Shown one piece after another: positions 6,954 to 7,999 of a stretch of 7,999 bases of DNA (positions within the stretch are counted from its first letter, which is position 1; every line of letters begins with the position of its first letter). Under the pieces are notes generated by a model, which was not told where the DNA came from, ran no database searches, and worked only from the letters and a program-made list of their open reading frames with translations. Made by a program: the position numbers and the translations under genes. This DNA comes from Oscillospiraceae bacterium (GTDB taxonomy: Bacteria; Bacillota; Clostridia; Oscillospirales; CAG-272): assembly GCA_009779295.1 (NCBI GenBank), contig WREN01000095.1, positions 1-7,999 on the forward strand, written 5' to 3'.

Positions 6954-6958
6954 TCCTT
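6953..6958 (-). promoter_or_regulatory. Shine-Dalgarno sequence that points to an ATT start codon
   Basis: AAGGAG lies directly next to the GTG at 6951-6953, leaving no spacer, which would not work for that codon. Exactly 8 nt downstream is ATT at 6942-6944, in frame, followed by AAA AAA CAC AAG. The string AAGGAG-N8-ATT has the exact layout of a normal AAGGAG-N8-ATG start with one base changed. No ATG, and no GTG or TTG before the membrane segment, offers an alternative. Confidence 0.6.
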
Positions 6959-6993
6959 AAAAAATAAAACCGCTCCTTTAAATGAAGGAACGG
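6959..6993 (-). terminator. intrinsic terminator in the 5' leader (attenuator)
   Basis: On the minus strand CCGTTCCTT (6985-6993) pairs with AAGGAGCGG (6970-6978) over 9 bp with one G-U wobble, enclosing a 6-nt loop. The tail TTTTATTTTTT (6959-6969) follows directly. It lies after the operon promoter and just before the Shine-Dalgarno sequence, so it would stop transcription before the first gene unless overcome. The other strand has no U-run after the stem, so it acts only in the operon's direction. Confidence 0.8.
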
Positions 6994-7028
6994 CAAAAAA
7001 ACACCTGAAAACAAGCGTTGTTTGACAT
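6978..7028 (-). CDS. possible 16-residue leader peptide
   Basis: An ATG at 7026-7028 follows AAGGAG (7031-7036) and opens a 16-codon frame, MSNNACFQVFFCRSFI. It reads through the 5' arm of the terminator and stops with TAA in the terminator loop. Four Phe and two Cys codons are present. A ribosome on this frame would cover the terminator arm, as in classical leader-peptide attenuation. The weakness is the spacer of only 2 nt between AAGGAG and ATG, which is shorter than usual. The frame may therefore be chance. Confidence 0.3.
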   Translation of the reverse strand: MSNNACFQVFFCRSFI

Positions 7029-7149
7029 TTCTCCTTTTCACAATGGAAGGCAAACCCGTTTCCAGATTTACCCTAACGCCCGTTTGCCATGACTTTCGTT
7101 GTAGGTCAAACGGATCGGAGATGATTCGATTTTTGTTATATACAATAGT

Positions 7150-7179
7150 ATTATAACATGATTTGTACGTTTTTGTCAA
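7150..7179 (-). promoter_or_regulatory. sigma-A promoter of the accessory operon
   Basis: On the minus strand TTGACA (7174-7179) and TATAAT (7150-7155) are both perfect, with an 18-bp spacer. Transcription would start near 7143 and run through the attenuated leader into the four-gene operon. Such a strong promoter followed by a terminator suits control by read-through rather than by initiation. Confidence 0.85.
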
Positions 7180-7203
7180 GCGAAATATTATACTATTTAT
7201 TAG

Positions 7204-7233
7204 TTGACATTATAATTTGATTCTTAGTAAAAT
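7204..7233 (+). promoter_or_regulatory. possible plus-strand promoter facing right
   Basis: TTGACA (7204-7209) and TAAAAT (7228-7233) lie 18 bp apart on the plus strand. The predicted transcript would start about 10 nt before the inverted repeat at 7250-7284 and run antisense to the DUF4143 remnant. No plus-strand gene follows. The match could be chance in AT-rich DNA. Confidence 0.2.
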
Positions 7234-7295
7234 GATCCGAGATAATCCGATACGCCATATTGTTTGAACAAACGAATGGCGTATTCTCCTTGGGG
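7224..7295 (-). pseudogene. short protein-like frame, possible remnant
   Basis: A closed 23-codon frame, ending YAIRLFKQYGVSDYLGSFY before TAA, has protein-like composition but no start codon and an in-frame stop just upstream. It resembles the tail of small helical proteins found in clostridial toxin-antitoxin-like loci (DUF3791-like), though this is only a pattern impression. It overlaps the inverted repeat at 7250-7284, so the apparent coding signal may be incidental. Confidence 0.15.
7250..7284. repeat. 9-bp perfect inverted repeat
   Basis: ATACGCCAT (7250-7258) and ATGGCGTAT (7276-7284) are exact inverted copies around a 17-nt centre that itself contains GTTTGAACAAAC, a shorter palindrome. 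Neither strand has a U-run after the stem, so it is not an ordinary intrinsic terminator. It could be an operator, a structured RNA element or the trace of a small mobile element. Confidence 0.6.
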
Positions 7296-7340
7296 CTATC
7301 GACAGCAAAAATTACGCATTGATAATTTGAATGTATAATA

Positions 7341-7739
7341 TCATATCGCCCAAAGAGGGACAACATAGTTTTTTCCCGTAAGCGGCAATAATTCTCTCGC
7401 TAAGCAGACTACACCGCCTTCTCCAATAGTAACGCCTTTTATATCATTCAGCATATCGAAATTATTTATGTCTCCCGGATTAGGTTCTGCGGAGGTTTTT
7501 ATTTCTATCGGATACAACGTATTGTTTTCGTGTATCAACACATCAATCTCTTTCTGATGTCCGTCGCGCAGATAATACAAATCGACCTCCAACCCTGCAT
7601 TTGCATAACTTTCAAGTATTTCTCCCACGACAAAACTCTCGAAAAAGTGTTCGCACATCGCTCCGGAACGCAAGGTTTCTGACGTGAGCCATCGCGTTAG
7701 ATACGCCGCGAGTCCTATATCTAAAAAGTACAGATAGCT
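7341..7739 (-). pseudogene. 5'-truncated DUF4143-type AAA ATPase (C-terminal remnant)
   Basis: About 130 codons, from LYFLDIGLAAYLTRW (near 7733) to the TGA at 7341-7343, match the C-terminal DUF4143 portion of the common ATP-binding proteins that pair an AAA domain with a nuclease-like fold. Conserved blocks are GAMCEHFFESFVVGEIL, KEIDVLI and YPIEIKTS (a PD-(D/E)xK-like E-x-D...E-x-K arrangement) and the C-terminal LLPLTGKNYVVPLWAI. The frame stays open upstream of the family match only to a TAA at 7770-7772. The residues in between (TEGCLRPS) do not fit the family, and the whole Walker A/B ATPase half is missing. There is no suitable ATG at the break. An in-frame TTG at 7671-7673 could give a 110-residue piece, but this would be non-functional as an ATPase. 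Confidence 0.8.
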
Positions 7740-7769
7740 TGGCCGTAAACATCCTTCTGTAACAAGCGG

Positions 7770-7918
7770 TTATTTATGGTTTTTGTAAAACTATTCTGTC
7801 AAAAAACGCGGTAAAAGTATAAAACATTTTTGTCACTATACACATAAATAATGATGTATACTGTAAAGGGTATTTGAAATATATAGTAATATAAGTTGAA
7901 AAATGTCTGTGACCCAAA
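7770..7918. other. AT-rich stretch with no gene seen
   Basis: No coding frame with family resemblance occurs on either strand, and the missing DUF4143 N-terminus is not here in another frame. An imperfect inverted repeat around 7834-7863 (CACTATACA against TGTATACTG, one mismatch) lies in AT-rich DNA. A TTGACA on the minus strand near 7797 has only a poor -10 partner. Confidence 0.4.
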
Positions 7919-7926
7919 ACATGAAC

Positions 7927-7978
7927 GAAGGGTCTTACACCAAAGATTCTTCGCTTTGCTCAGAATGACGATCGGACA
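7927..7978 (+). repeat. REP-like dispersed intergenic repeat
   Basis: The core AGATTCTTCGCTTTGCTCAG followed by AATGACGATCGGACA (reverse: GTCATTCTGAGCAAAGCGAA) resembles a short palindromic sequence that recurs between genes in many bacterial and metagenomic assemblies. It has partial dyad symmetry (ATTCT against AGAAT). Only one copy lies in this window, so its repeated nature here is from recognition, not shown. Confidence 0.5.
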
Positions 7979-7999
7979 CTTTTCTCTTATATGACTATA

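Larger units (their letters stand above)
6959..7143 (-). ncRNA. structured 5' leader of the flavin/sulfite-oxidase-like operon, unknown class
   Basis: The transcript from the promoter at 7150-7179 would carry about 190 nt of leader before the first gene, ending in the terminator above. Three 7-bp complementarities are visible. GTTTGAC (7105-7111) can pair with GTCAAAC (7020-7026), enclosing a second helix of GGCAAAC (7082-7088) with GTTTGCC (7049-7055). CCGTTTG (7107-7113) with CAAACGG (7080-7086) competes with both. An AAAAGGAG copy at 7031-7038 repeats the 3' arm of the terminator and could pair with its 5' arm. I compared it by memory with FMN, cobalamin, Moco, TPP, SAM, c-di-GMP and other common riboswitches and T-boxes, and no consensus fits. 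Confidence 0.5.

Noticed and set aside
7020..7113. Known riboswitch (c-di-GMP-I because of GGCAAAC, FMN because of the flavin context)
   Set aside because: GGCAAAC is present, but the required GACGCAAA-type second half of c-di-GMP-I is absent, and none of the FMN riboswitch core blocks are seen.
6940..7179. 79-codon minus-strand frame covering the operon leader
   Set aside because: Its start codon is the TTG inside the -35 box, upstream of the predicted transcription start. The sequence is better explained by leader RNA helices and a terminator.
7773..7802. Minus-strand promoter for the DUF4143 remnant
   Set aside because: TTGACA is present, but the best -10 at 18 bp is CATAAA, and the gene downstream is truncated.
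1..7999. CRISPR array, tRNA or rRNA genes
   Set aside because: No regularly spaced direct repeats, no tRNA cloverleaf signature such as GGTTCGAATCC, and no rRNA conserved blocks were found on either strand.

Overview
The window reads as Gram-positive, clostridia-like (Bacillota/Firmicutes) chromosomal DNA of moderate to low GC. Evidence for this is the adjacent yceD-rpmF pair, a PDZ plus radical SAM protein of the DUF512 type, strong Shine-Dalgarno sequences, sigma-A promoters with perfect TTGACA and TATAAT boxes, and several short-spaced lipoprotein signal peptides. Every convincing gene lies on the minus strand, so transcription runs from right to left.

Left part (1-1676), housekeeping. 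From upstream to downstream it holds a consensus promoter, yceD (DUF177, TTG start), rpmF (ribosomal protein L32), a small hairpin, and the 5' 282 codons of a DUF512-type radical SAM protein that runs off the left edge.

Middle part (1861-6953), a four-gene accessory operon. Its first gene encodes a membrane-anchored 954-residue protein with a short ApbE-type flavinylation motif followed by five sulfite-oxidase-like (Oxidored_molyb) repeats. Next come a lipoprotein with two more such repeats, a lipoprotein with an extracytoplasmic rhodanese-like domain, and a small lipoprotein ending in an FMN-attachment motif. The last three genes are joined by ATGA overlaps. Together they suggest an envelope-anchored flavin redox system with a possible sulfur-handling component. 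No ApbE flavin transferase, molybdopterin-synthesis gene or electron donor is in the window, so substrate and direction of electron flow are unknown.

Control of the operon (6953-7179). A near-perfect promoter is followed by a leader of about 190 nt. The leader contains competing helices, a possible 16-residue Phe/Cys-containing leader peptide, and an intrinsic terminator directly before the Shine-Dalgarno sequence of the 954-residue gene. This layout points to conditional termination (attenuation). The leader matches no riboswitch class I can recognise. The best-spaced start codon of the first gene is ATT.

Right part (7180-7999), degraded accessory DNA. It holds a 9-bp inverted repeat, a 5'-truncated remnant of a DUF4143-type ATPase, AT-rich non-coding sequence, and a REP-like intergenic repeat at the edge. 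Remnants on both sides of the operon suggest that it sits in a region of gene gain and decay.
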